Source: DATKWV01 sp035529405
GTDB taxonomy: Bacteria; Planctomycetota; Phycisphaerae; Sedimentisphaerales; Anaerobacaceae
Direction of reading: 5' to 3'
Assembly: GCA_035529405.1 (NCBI GenBank)
Contig: DATKWV010000018.1
Location: forward strand, 1-20,754
Length of the DNA: 20,754 nucleotides
Shown in pieces: positions 1-6,653 of the stretch (positions are counted from its first letter, which is position 1; each line of letters begins with the position of its first letter). The notes beneath the pieces were generated by a model, which did no database searches, was not told the origin of the DNA, and saw nothing but the letters and a program-made list of their open reading frames with translations. The translations under genes and the position numbers were made by a program.

Positions 1-905
1 ATATACTCGAAACTTATGTTCGTCGTATTGGGAAGACGGTTATCCTTATCGCCGTTCAGGCTGCTGCCCGGACAGTTTTTTAATATACCGTTTTCAAGTT
101 TGTCCCGCAGAAGCCTTACCCTGTTGTTTTCCTCTTCGAGATTTCTGCCGGCCAGTTCGCACGCCTTGCCAAGCCCCACTATTCCGGGCACATTTTCGGT
201 GCCTGCTCTTCGACCGCCCTCCTGGTGACCGCCCAGCATAAACGGCGACAGACGCGTACCTTTTCGCACATACAGCACCCCCACTCCTTTTGGGCCGTGC
301 AGCTTGTGGCCCGAAATACTTAATAAATCTATATTACTTTCAGCCAGATTCAGTTTTATTTTACCCACCACCTGCACGGCATCCGTATGGAACACCACAC
401 CCCTGCTGGTAACCATTTCAGTAATTTTATCTATCGGAAAAACGTTTCCGGTTTCGTTGTTGGCATACATTATCGTAACCAGGGCCGTATCATCGTCGAT
501 TTGACTTTCCAGTTCGTCAAGGTCAAGCCGTCCTTGCCTGTCGACCGGCAGTTCCACCACCGTATATCCGTGATTTTCAAGTTCCCTGCAGACGGTCAGC
601 ACAGCCGGATGTTCCACTCTTGTGGTTATAATCTTGCGCCTGTTATCAGCGGCACTTAATACACCCTTTATAGCGGCGTTGTCACTTTCGGTACCGCCGC
701 TTGTAAATATGACCTCGCTGGGGTCACAGCCGACCAGGGCCGCAATCTTTTCACGTGCCAGACCGATTTGTCTGCCGAGGTGTCCTCCAAAAGTGTGCAT
801 ACTCGAAGGATTGCCGTAAAACCGGCAGAACAACGGCCTCATTTCCTCAAGCACTTCTTCTGCAACTTTCGTAGTCGCGTTGTTGTCGAAATATATGGTC
901 TTCAT
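1..905 (-). CDS. nifS: Cysteine desulfurase, NifS type (3' end outside window)
   Basis: PLP enzyme that takes sulfur from L-cysteine to form alanine and a persulfide passed to the NifU scaffold. I translated the frame from the ATG at 905 down to base 1: about 301 residues with no stop, so the C-terminus is missing, including the usual catalytic-Cys loop. Visible are the N-terminal YFDNNATT, the TSGGTESDN phosphate-binding stretch (about residues 68-76), RVEHPAV with His99, the DAVQ motif with Asp175 (PLP ring nitrogen) and SGHKLHGPKG with Lys201 (Schiff base). The spacing matches class I NifS/IscS proteins. The ATG lies one base after the nifU stop, implying translational coupling in the Rrf2-cys-nif operon. 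Confidence 0.95.
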   Translation of the reverse strand, partial: MKTIYFDNNATTKVAEEVLEEMRPLFCRFYGNPSSMHTFGGHLGRQIGLAREKIAALVGCDPSEVIFTSGGTESDNAAIKGVLSAADNRRKIITTRVEHPAVLTVCRELENHGYTVVELPVDRQGRLDLDELESQIDDDTALVTIMYANNETGNVFPIDKITEMVTSRGVVFHTDAVQVVGKIKLNLAESNIDLLSISGHKLHGPKGVGVLYVRKGTRLSPFMLGGHQEGGRRAGTENVPGIVGLGKACELAGRNLEEENNRVRLLRDKLENGILKNCPGSSLNGDKDNRLPNTTNISFEY

Positions 906-906
906 T

Positions 907-1785
907 TTATTGCCGATGGTTATGCGGCTGTTGAGCCGATTCATCGTCTTCTTCCACGAAAAGTTCCTCGCTGACAAATTCGCGCAGCTTTGCCTCGACC
1001 ACCTCTTTCATTGTAACCTCAGCCATCCGGCACTGCGAGCACATGCCTCTGAAAGCAACAATGACTTTATTGCCCTCTACGTCCACAAGTTCTATGTTCC
1101 CGCCGTGCGCCCGCAAAGCCGGTCGGATTTGCTCGTTTATAGTCTGCTGAATAAGCTGTATCTTCTGAATGTTGGTCAGCCTGCCTTTTCGCCGCGGCAG
1201 CGTTGTTCGCTTATCTGCAGCGCTGCCCTGAAACCTTTCTATAATCTTCTCAATCTCGCCCTTGCAGCCGCCGCAGCCGCCGCCGGCCTTACAGTAATTG
1301 GTCACCTCCTCGACGCTGGAAAGATTGTTTTCGAGTATGACCTTTTCGATTTCCTTTTTAGTTACACCGAAACACGTACAGACAACTTTGCCTTCGAGCT
1401 TGTGCTTTTTCCTGCCGCCCGTGAGGTAGTTCTCAATCGCCGCTTCCAGCGCTTCTCTGCCCATCACCGAGCAGTGCATCTTTTGTTCCGGCAGTCCCCC
1501 AAGGTATTCTGCTATATCCTTGTTGGTTACTTTGCCCGCCTGGTCGATGGTCATACCCTTTATCATTTCCGTTAAAACCGAGCTGGTGGCAATTGCGCTT
1601 GCGCATCCGAAGGTCTTGAACCTGGCGTCTTTGATTCTGCCGTTGGCGTCGAGCTTGAATGTCAGCTTAAGCGCGTCTCCGCAGGCCAGGGAGCCGACCT
1701 CACCCACACCGTCCGGATTTTCAATTTCCCCGACGTTGCGGGGATTGAAAAAATGGTCTTTTAATTTTTCCGTGTATTCCCACAT
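907..1785 (-). CDS. nifU: Three-domain Fe-S cluster scaffold protein NifU
   Basis: Scaffold on which Fe-S clusters are built from NifS-derived sulfur. At 292 residues it has the full nif-type architecture. The IscU-like N-domain carries Cys35 (in ACGDA), Cys61 (FGCAS) and Cys105 (HCSVMG). The central BFD-like [2Fe-2S] domain carries Cys136, Cys138, Cys171 and Cys174 (VVCTCFG and GGGCGGCK). The C-terminal Nfu-like domain carries CSQC (Cys249/Cys252). All nine expected cysteines are present, nearly in register with Azotobacter NifU from memory. No nitrogenase gene is in the window, so this is probably the housekeeping system of an anaerobe. The ATG at 1785 has only a weak Shine-Dalgarno, 43 bases after metY. 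Confidence 0.97.
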   Translation of the reverse strand: MWEYTEKLKDHFFNPRNVGEIENPDGVGEVGSLACGDALKLTFKLDANGRIKDARFKTFGCASAIATSSVLTEMIKGMTIDQAGKVTNKDIAEYLGGLPEQKMHCSVMGREALEAAIENYLTGGRKKHKLEGKVVCTCFGVTKKEIEKVILENNLSSVEEVTNYCKAGGGCGGCKGEIEKIIERFQGSAADKRTTLPRRKGRLTNIQKIQLIQQTINEQIRPALRAHGGNIELVDVEGNKVIVAFRGMCSQCRMAEVTMKEVVEAKLREFVSEELFVEEDDESAQQPHNHRQ

Positions 1786-1828
1786 AAATTCGTATCTCGT
1801 TGTCTTCGGTTAATCAGGCTGCCAAATA

Positions 1829-3115
1829 CTATCCACTTTTTTCTAATGCCTGTTCGAAATCGCTTATTATATCGTCGATATGTTCAGTCCCGACCGATAC
1901 ACGAATATAATCGTCTGTAACTCCCGCTGCAAGCTTTTCGGCATCGCTTAGCTGCTGGTGCGTGGTGCTGGCCGGGTGTATGACAAGGGTCTTGCTGTCG
2001 CCGATATTGGCCAGGTGACTGGCAAGTTTAACGTTATCTATGAATCTTATACCTGCCTGCTTGCCGCCCTTTATGCCGAAGCCCAGAATCGCCCCCTGGC
2101 CGTCGGGAAGATACCTCTTTGCAAGTTTGTAATCGGGATGGGACTTCAGGCCGGGGTAATTCACCCAGCTTACAGAATCCTGTCCCTGCAGCCAGTCCGC
2201 AAGCTTCATCGCGTTTTCGCTGTGTCTTGGCATACGAAGATGCAGCGTTTCAAGTCCCTGTAAAAACAGAAACGCATTGAAGGCCGACATGCACCCTCCC
2301 ATATCTCTGAGCAGTTGACACCTGACTTTCATAACGTAAGCCAGTTCTTTGAATTGCTCGACAAACCTCACCCCGTGATAACTGGTGTCCGGCTCTGTCA
2401 ATTCCGGGAATCTGCCGTTGTCCCAGTCGAATCTGCCTGAATCGACAACCGCCCCGCCGATACTGGTGCCGTGACCGCCTATGAATTTCGTACAACTGTA
2501 AACAACGATATCGCTGCCATACTCCATCGGCCGAAAAAGTACGGGTGTGGCCGCCGTATTATCGCATACTGCCGGTATACCGTTATCATGCGCAACCTTC
2601 GCTATCTGCTCATACTCTAAAATATCATTCCTGGGATTACCGATTGTCTCTATGAAAACAAGCCTGCTGTTGTCTTTTATCGCCCTGGCAAAATTATCCG
2701 GTTTTCCCGGCTCGACAAAAGTGACCTCGATGCCCAGCCGCGACAAAGTGTGACCAAATAGCGTCACTGTCCCGCCGTAAAGAGAGCTTGAAGCGACAAT
2801 ATGCTCACCGCTTCTGCAAATCGTAAGTACAGCCGCCGTTATTGCCGCCATACCCGAGCTGAAACACACCGCACCTGCACCGCCGTCCAGTGCCGCCAGA
2901 CGCTTTTCCAAAACCGCCACCGTAGGGTTCGTCAGCCGGCTGTAGATATTGCCTGTCTCTTCGAGAGCGAAAAGCCTTGCCGCATGCGCGCTGTCCTTGA
3001 AACAATAGCTGCTGGTCTGATAAATGGGCACCGCCCTGCTGAAAGTATCCGTATCTACCTCCTGCCCGGCGTGCACAGCTAATGTGTCCAAATGATATTT
3101 GCTTGCTTTGTCCAT
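1829..3115 (-). CDS. metY: O-acetylhomoserine sulfhydrylase (Cys/Met metabolism PLP enzyme)
   Basis: Makes homocysteine from O-acetylhomoserine and sulfide in the direct sulfhydrylation route to methionine. At 428 residues it is the usual length for MetY and longer than MetB/MetC-type enzymes. Motifs seen: YSRLTNPT (58-65), FSSGMAAI (85-92), DNTAATP with Asp185 for the PLP ring nitrogen, and YSCTKFIGGHG with Lys210 as the PLP lysine. The inserted stretch around FPELTEPDTSYHG is typical of O-acetylhomoserine sulfhydrylases. Lying beside cysE and cysK, it shares their substrate, sulfide. Gaps are 18 bases to nadA upstream and 43 to nifU downstream. A related gamma-elimination activity cannot be excluded by sequence alone. 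Confidence 0.92.
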   Translation of the reverse strand: MDKASKYHLDTLAVHAGQEVDTDTFSRAVPIYQTSSYCFKDSAHAARLFALEETGNIYSRLTNPTVAVLEKRLAALDGGAGAVCFSSGMAAITAAVLTICRSGEHIVASSSLYGGTVTLFGHTLSRLGIEVTFVEPGKPDNFARAIKDNSRLVFIETIGNPRNDILEYEQIAKVAHDNGIPAVCDNTAATPVLFRPMEYGSDIVVYSCTKFIGGHGTSIGGAVVDSGRFDWDNGRFPELTEPDTSYHGVRFVEQFKELAYVMKVRCQLLRDMGGCMSAFNAFLFLQGLETLHLRMPRHSENAMKLADWLQGQDSVSWVNYPGLKSHPDYKLAKRYLPDGQGAILGFGIKGGKQAGIRFIDNVKLASHLANIGDSKTLVIHPASTTHQQLSDAEKLAAGVTDDYIRVSVGTEHIDDIISDFEQALEKSG

Positions 3116-3133
3116 TCTGTTAAATTCCCGCCT

Positions 3134-4078
3134 TTATTCTGTAGGTAATATTTCCACCATCCTGTCAATCGCTTTTCTGGCTTTTGTCCGTATTGGCTCG
3201 TCAACCGTAACTTTATGCTGCATATCTTCCAGAGACCAGAAAATCTTCTCCAGCGTGATTTTTTTCATATTCGGGCAAATCGCCCGCTCACTGGCCGCGA
3301 TAAACTCCGCCTGCGGGTTCTGTTTTTGCAAGGCGTGGATTATGCCCGTTTCCGTGGCAACGATAAAACGCCCGTGCTTATTTTGACCGGCATAACGCAG
3401 CATCTGTCCCGTACTCAGTAACTTATCGCAAAGCGCTTTTACCGGCTCGGTACACTCCGGATGCGCCATAATAACCGCGTCGGGATATTTCGCTTTTGCC
3501 GTTTTAATATCTTCTTCTGTTATAACCACGTGGCTTGCGCAGTAACCAGGCCAGAGTATTATATTTCTGCCGGTCCTGTCAGCCGCAAACCGCCCAAGAT
3601 GCCGGTCGGGAACAAAAATAATCTCACCGTTCGCAGGCAGTGATTTGACCACTTCCACGGCGTTGGCGCTGGTGCAGCAGTAATCGCTTTCTGCCTTGAC
3701 CTCCGCGGTACTGTTGACATAACAGACAACAACCGCACCCGGATGCTGGGCCTTAAGCTGCCGCAGCTGCTCAGCGGTTATCATATCAGCCATCGGACAG
3801 CCCGCATATTTTTCCGGCAGAAGCACCGTCTTTTCCGGCGAAAGTATCGCCGCGGTCTCTGCCATGAACCGCACGCCGCAGAATACTATCACTTCCGCAT
3901 CCGTTTGCGATGCCTTTATACTAAGACCCAGGGAATCACCGCAGAAATCCGCCAGGTCCTGTATCTGGCCCGGCTGATAATTATGCGCAAGTATCACAGC
4001 TTTGCGCTTCTTTTTGAGCTGCTGTATTTTCTCTAACAGCCTCTGCTGCAAAACAGCCTCCCTGGTTTCCTCATTCAA
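3134..4078 (-). CDS. nadA: Quinolinate synthase A, [4Fe-4S] enzyme
   Basis: Condenses iminoaspartate with dihydroxyacetone phosphate to quinolinate in NAD synthesis and needs a [4Fe-4S] cluster. Motifs seen: LAHNYQ (30-35), GDSLGLS (47-53), RFMAETA (70-76), YVNSTAEVKAESD (120-132), TSANAVEVV (136-144) and HPEC (206-209). The three cluster cysteines by alignment are Cys94 (AGCPMADM), Cys180 (GYCASH) and Cys268 (ICPNMK). The first possible start is a TTG at 4078 overlapping the cysE stop (TTGA), with a stop codon two codons upstream. A second TTG at 4051 has AGGGAGG five bases before it and puts HNYQ at the distance from the N-terminus seen in shorter NadA proteins, so it may be the true start. 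No nadB or nadC is in the window. Confidence 0.95.
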   Translation of the reverse strand: MNEETREAVLQQRLLEKIQQLKKKRKAVILAHNYQPGQIQDLADFCGDSLGLSIKASQTDAEVIVFCGVRFMAETAAILSPEKTVLLPEKYAGCPMADMITAEQLRQLKAQHPGAVVVCYVNSTAEVKAESDYCCTSANAVEVVKSLPANGEIIFVPDRHLGRFAADRTGRNIILWPGYCASHVVITEEDIKTAKAKYPDAVIMAHPECTEPVKALCDKLLSTGQMLRYAGQNKHGRFIVATETGIIHALQKQNPQAEFIAASERAICPNMKKITLEKIFWSLEDMQHKVTVDEPIRTKARKAIDRMVEILPTE

Positions 4079-4992
4079 CCCTTATGCTTTGTATAAACAA
4101 GCTCGCCGCCGGATGCCGTAACGGTAACATCAGCCGGTACCGATTCCTTTATCCACACATTGCCGCCTATTACAGAGTTTGTGCCGATTACCACGTTGCC
4201 CAGTATCGTCGCCTCGGCGTAAATTATAACATTATCCTCAATCGTCGGGTGCCTTTTGCCGCCTTTTATTACCCTGCCTCTTTCGTCTTTGGGGAAACTC
4301 AACGCCCCAAGCGTTGTACCCTGATAAATCTTTACATTATCGCCTATGACCGTAGTTTCACCTATTACTACACCGGTACCGTGGTCTATAAAGAAATTCC
4401 TGCCTATCGTTGCACCCGGATGTATATCTATACCCGTCCTTGAGTGAGCGCACTCAGACATTATTCTCGGAATCAGCGGTATCTGCTTTACGTACAACTC
4501 GTGCGCAAGACGATATGTCGCTATCGCTGTTATACACGGATAGCTTATCACGATTTCCTCGTACGATTTTGCTGCCGGGTCCCCGTCGAATGCCGCCTCA
4601 ACGTCGCCTTTAAGCAGTTCCCTGATGCGGCCCAATGCAGACAACAGGTGCCCGGCCGCGTCTTCTGCCATCGCCCGGCAGCCGCCGGCATCACAATTCT
4701 CCATCCTGCAGCGGTACCGGCACGCCCTTTCTATCTGCTCGCACAGTTCGCTGTAAACCTGGCACAAAATGTCACCCACAACATAGTTTACATTCGATTT
4801 TGAAACCGGACGTTTGCCCGTATACCCCGGGAAAAGCAGTTCAAACAGCAAATCAAGTATCTCCAGAATCTTATCCCGCACCGGCAGATTGGTAGTGTCG
4901 ATAAAATTTATTCCCGAATCACCGGCATAGGTACGAACAAGCTCATTTACAAGATTTTCTGCCTGCCTGTCTGTCAACCTGTGCTGTTGCAT
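4075..4992 (-). CDS. cysE: Serine O-acetyltransferase, long form
   Basis: Acetylates serine to O-acetylserine, the substrate of the CysK encoded just upstream. The C-terminal half is a left-handed beta-helix of hexapeptide repeats. It holds GIDIHPGATIG (187-197) and FFIDHGTGVVIGET (200-213) with the likely catalytic histidines 191 and 204, then YQGTTLGA and KRHPTI. The helical N-terminal part is long (305 residues in total) and holds a cysteine-rich stretch, Cys84, 91, 95, 100 and 105. The C-terminus ends YTKHKG, not the terminal Ile that inserts into CysK in classical cysteine synthase complexes. The ATG at 4992 follows AAAGGTGA. The 3' end overlaps the nadA start by 4 bases. Confidence 0.95.
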   Translation of the reverse strand: MQQHRLTDRQAENLVNELVRTYAGDSGINFIDTTNLPVRDKILEILDLLFELLFPGYTGKRPVSKSNVNYVVGDILCQVYSELCEQIERACRYRCRMENCDAGGCRAMAEDAAGHLLSALGRIRELLKGDVEAAFDGDPAAKSYEEIVISYPCITAIATYRLAHELYVKQIPLIPRIMSECAHSRTGIDIHPGATIGRNFFIDHGTGVVIGETTVIGDNVKIYQGTTLGALSFPKDERGRVIKGGKRHPTIEDNVIIYAEATILGNVVIGTNSVIGGNVWIKESVPADVTVTASGGELVYTKHKG

Positions 4993-5019
4993 CTTCTCAC
5001 CTTTCCAAACACCAAAAAA

Positions 5020-5943
5020 TCATATATCGAACATCTCTGTGGAAATATATCTTTCTGCCGTGTCCGGCAGCACGGCCACTATTGTTTTGCCCTCGTTTTC
5101 CGCTCGCAGCGAAAGCTGCACCGCCGCCCACATCGCCGCACCGCTGCTTATACCCGCCATTATTCCTTCTTTTTCGCCCAGCTGTCTGGCAGTAACGGTG
5201 GCATCTTCGTTTGAGACCTGTACAATCTCATCTATTACACCCATATCCAGTACTTCCGGGATAAACCCTGCTCCTATTCCCTGTATCTTGTGACTGGCTG
5301 CCTTGCCGCCGGACAGTACCGGCGAATCTTTCGGCTCAACTGCCACAACCTTAAGTTCCCTGTTGTATTCCTTCAATACCTGCCCGCAGCCGGTCAGCGT
5401 ACCGCCTGTACCCACGCCCGAAACCAGGATATCAACGCTGCCGCCGCTGTCTATCCATATTTCCGGCCCTGTAGTTTCCCTGTGTATTTGCGGGTTGGCA
5501 GGGTTGTTGAACTGCTGTGGCATATAAGCATTAGGATTCTCGCTGACCAGTTCCTCTGCCTTTTCCACCGCCCCCAGCATCCCGCGCTGTGCCGGCGTAA
5601 GCACTATCTCGGCGCCAAAAAGACGCAGCAGCTTTCGTCTCTCAATACTCATCGATTCCGGCATCGTGAGCAATAATTTATATCCCTTGGCTGCGCAAAC
5701 AAATGCCAATCCTATACCCGTATTGCCGCTGGTAGGTTCGATGATGACCGTTTCCGGCCCTATTTTGCCTTTCTTCTCAGCATCCTCTATCATCGACAAC
5801 GCAATTCTGTCTTTGACGCTGCCGCACGGATTAAAGTATTCCAGTTTGGCAAGTATCCTGGCCTTGCCGCTGCCCAGTTTATTGATTTGGACCAGCGGCG
5901 TAAAGCCTACGGTATCTGTAATATCCTTGAATATTGCACTCAT
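5020..5943 (-). CDS. cysK: Cysteine synthase (O-acetylserine sulfhydrylase)
   Basis: PLP enzyme making cysteine from O-acetylserine and sulfide. At 307 residues it is the normal CysK length, with no C-terminal CBS extension. Motifs seen: NPCGSVKDR with PLP Lys44, PTSGNTGIGLAF (70-81), PQQFNNPANP, the phosphate-binding GVGTGGTLTG, and GISSGAA near the C-terminus. The ATG at 5943 has AAAGG just upstream and lies 18 bases after the Rrf2 gene, so the regulator and cysteine synthase are almost certainly co-transcribed. Its cysteine product is the substrate of NifS, encoded at the far end of the operon. CysM-type substrate range is possible but the motifs favour CysK. Confidence 0.96.
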   Translation of the reverse strand: MSAIFKDITDTVGFTPLVQINKLGSGKARILAKLEYFNPCGSVKDRIALSMIEDAEKKGKIGPETVIIEPTSGNTGIGLAFVCAAKGYKLLLTMPESMSIERRKLLRLFGAEIVLTPAQRGMLGAVEKAEELVSENPNAYMPQQFNNPANPQIHRETTGPEIWIDSGGSVDILVSGVGTGGTLTGCGQVLKEYNRELKVVAVEPKDSPVLSGGKAASHKIQGIGAGFIPEVLDMGVIDEIVQVSNEDATVTARQLGEKEGIMAGISSGAAMWAAVQLSLRAENEGKTIVAVLPDTAERYISTEMFDI

Positions 5944-5961
5944 CGCCTTTCTTTCTTAAAG

Positions 5962-6396
5962 CTATATTTGATAGTTTGCCATACTGCTGCTTTGCGCTTT
6001 GTCCGCTAAGTCCTGTAAAGTTACTGATTCCAGTACCGTCTCTATTGCCTCTTGAACACGTACCCAGATGTCCCTTACCACGCAATCAGCCGTTCGCTGG
6101 CAAAAGCTGTTATCTTCCACGCATTCGACGGTAGCCACCGGCCCTTCAAGCACTCTGAAGCAATCACTGAGTTTAATCTGGTCGGCGGCTTTGGCAAGGA
6201 TATATCCGCCCCTGGAGCCTCGAACGCTTCTGACAAATCCTGCTGTCTTAAGCATCGCCATTAATTGTTCAAGGTACTTTACTGATATACCTTGCCGCTG
6301 TGCGATGGTCTTTATGTGCAGGGGTCTGTCGCTGCCGCTTGTCGCCAGTTCCAATATCGCCCGTACGCCGTATCTGGTTCGCGTTGAAAGCCTTAT
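5962..6396 (-). CDS. Rrf2-family regulator (IscR/CymR-like) with apparent AUA start
   Basis: Winged-helix transcription factor of the family that senses Fe-S or cysteine status. Extending the frame to 6396 gives 144 residues beginning (I/M)RLSTRTRYGVRA, the canonical Rrf2 N-terminus. The codon at the Met position is ATA, placed 7 bases after AGGAG. No ATG, GTG or TTG lies in frame between it and the promoter; the first conventional start, TTG at 6354, would remove 14 conserved residues. The recognition helix (ISVKYLEQLM, 37-46) and wing (VRGSRGGY, 58-65) are clear. Cys92, Cys99 and Cys105 match the three IscR cluster cysteines, but the fourth ligand position (His107 in E. coli IscR) appears to be Arg. 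It likely controls its own operon. Confidence 0.9.
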   Translation of the reverse strand: MRLSTRTRYGVRAILELATSGSDRPLHIKTIAQRQGISVKYLEQLMAMLKTAGFVRSVRGSRGGYILAKAADQIKLSDCFRVLEGPVATVECVEDNSFCQRTADCVVRDIWVRVQEAIETVLESVTLQDLADKAQSSSMANYQI

Positions 6397-6404
6397 GACA
6401 AGTC

Positions 6405-6422
6405 TCCTATTATTCCTATTAT
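6405..6422. repeat. Tandem 9-base direct repeat in the operon leader, possible operator
   Basis: Two adjacent copies of TCCTATTAT on the plus strand, ATAATAGGA on the transcribed strand. They sit between the -10 box and the Rrf2 start; the proximal copy supplies the AGGA of the Shine-Dalgarno. Just upstream CCTA and TAGG form a loose inverted repeat. The position suits an autoregulatory Rrf2 site or duplicated ribosome binding; neither is proven. Confidence 0.45.
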
Positions 6423-6433
6423 ATCAGTAGGGT

Positions 6434-6462
6434 ATTATACTTCCATACTTAACACAAAACAA
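6434..6462 (-). promoter_or_regulatory. Sigma-70 promoter of the Rrf2-cys-nif operon
   Basis: Reading the minus strand, a -35 TTGTTT (6462-6457) is followed by exactly 17 bases and a perfect -10 TATAAT (6439-6434). Transcription would start near 6427, giving a leader of about 30 bases before the AUA start. No other promoter is visible inside the closely packed genes downstream. Confidence 0.75.
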
Positions 6463-6591
6463 GTTGTTCGTGAAAAATCTCAAAAATTATTTCAAACCCC
6501 TTATTTCTGCCATCGGCCTTATATAGGCTTAGAAACCGTTTTATACGGTAATAAAGCCCGCCTGGCGGGTGCGGATAAATGGTTAATTTTC

Positions 6592-6620
6592 TTGACAAGC
6601 CGGCATTTGCAGCCTAAAAT
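6592..6620 (+). promoter_or_regulatory. Sigma-70 promoter of the GT4 fusion gene
   Basis: TTGACA (6592-6597), a 17-base spacer, and TAAAAT (6615-6620). The predicted transcript start is near 6627, giving a leader of about 27 bases to the ATG at 6654. The divergent operon promoter lies about 130 bases away. Between them sit small inverted repeats: CCCGCC/GGCGGG around 6558 and ACCGT/ACGGT around 6540. Confidence 0.75.
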
Positions 6621-6653
6621 GCACCCGCATTTGCTGGAAAAGGGGTGTTACGG

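Noticed and set aside
907..1785. Nitrogen fixation cluster
   Set aside because: NifU and NifS are of nif type, but no nitrogenase or cofactor genes are present; the neighbours are cysteine and NAD genes.
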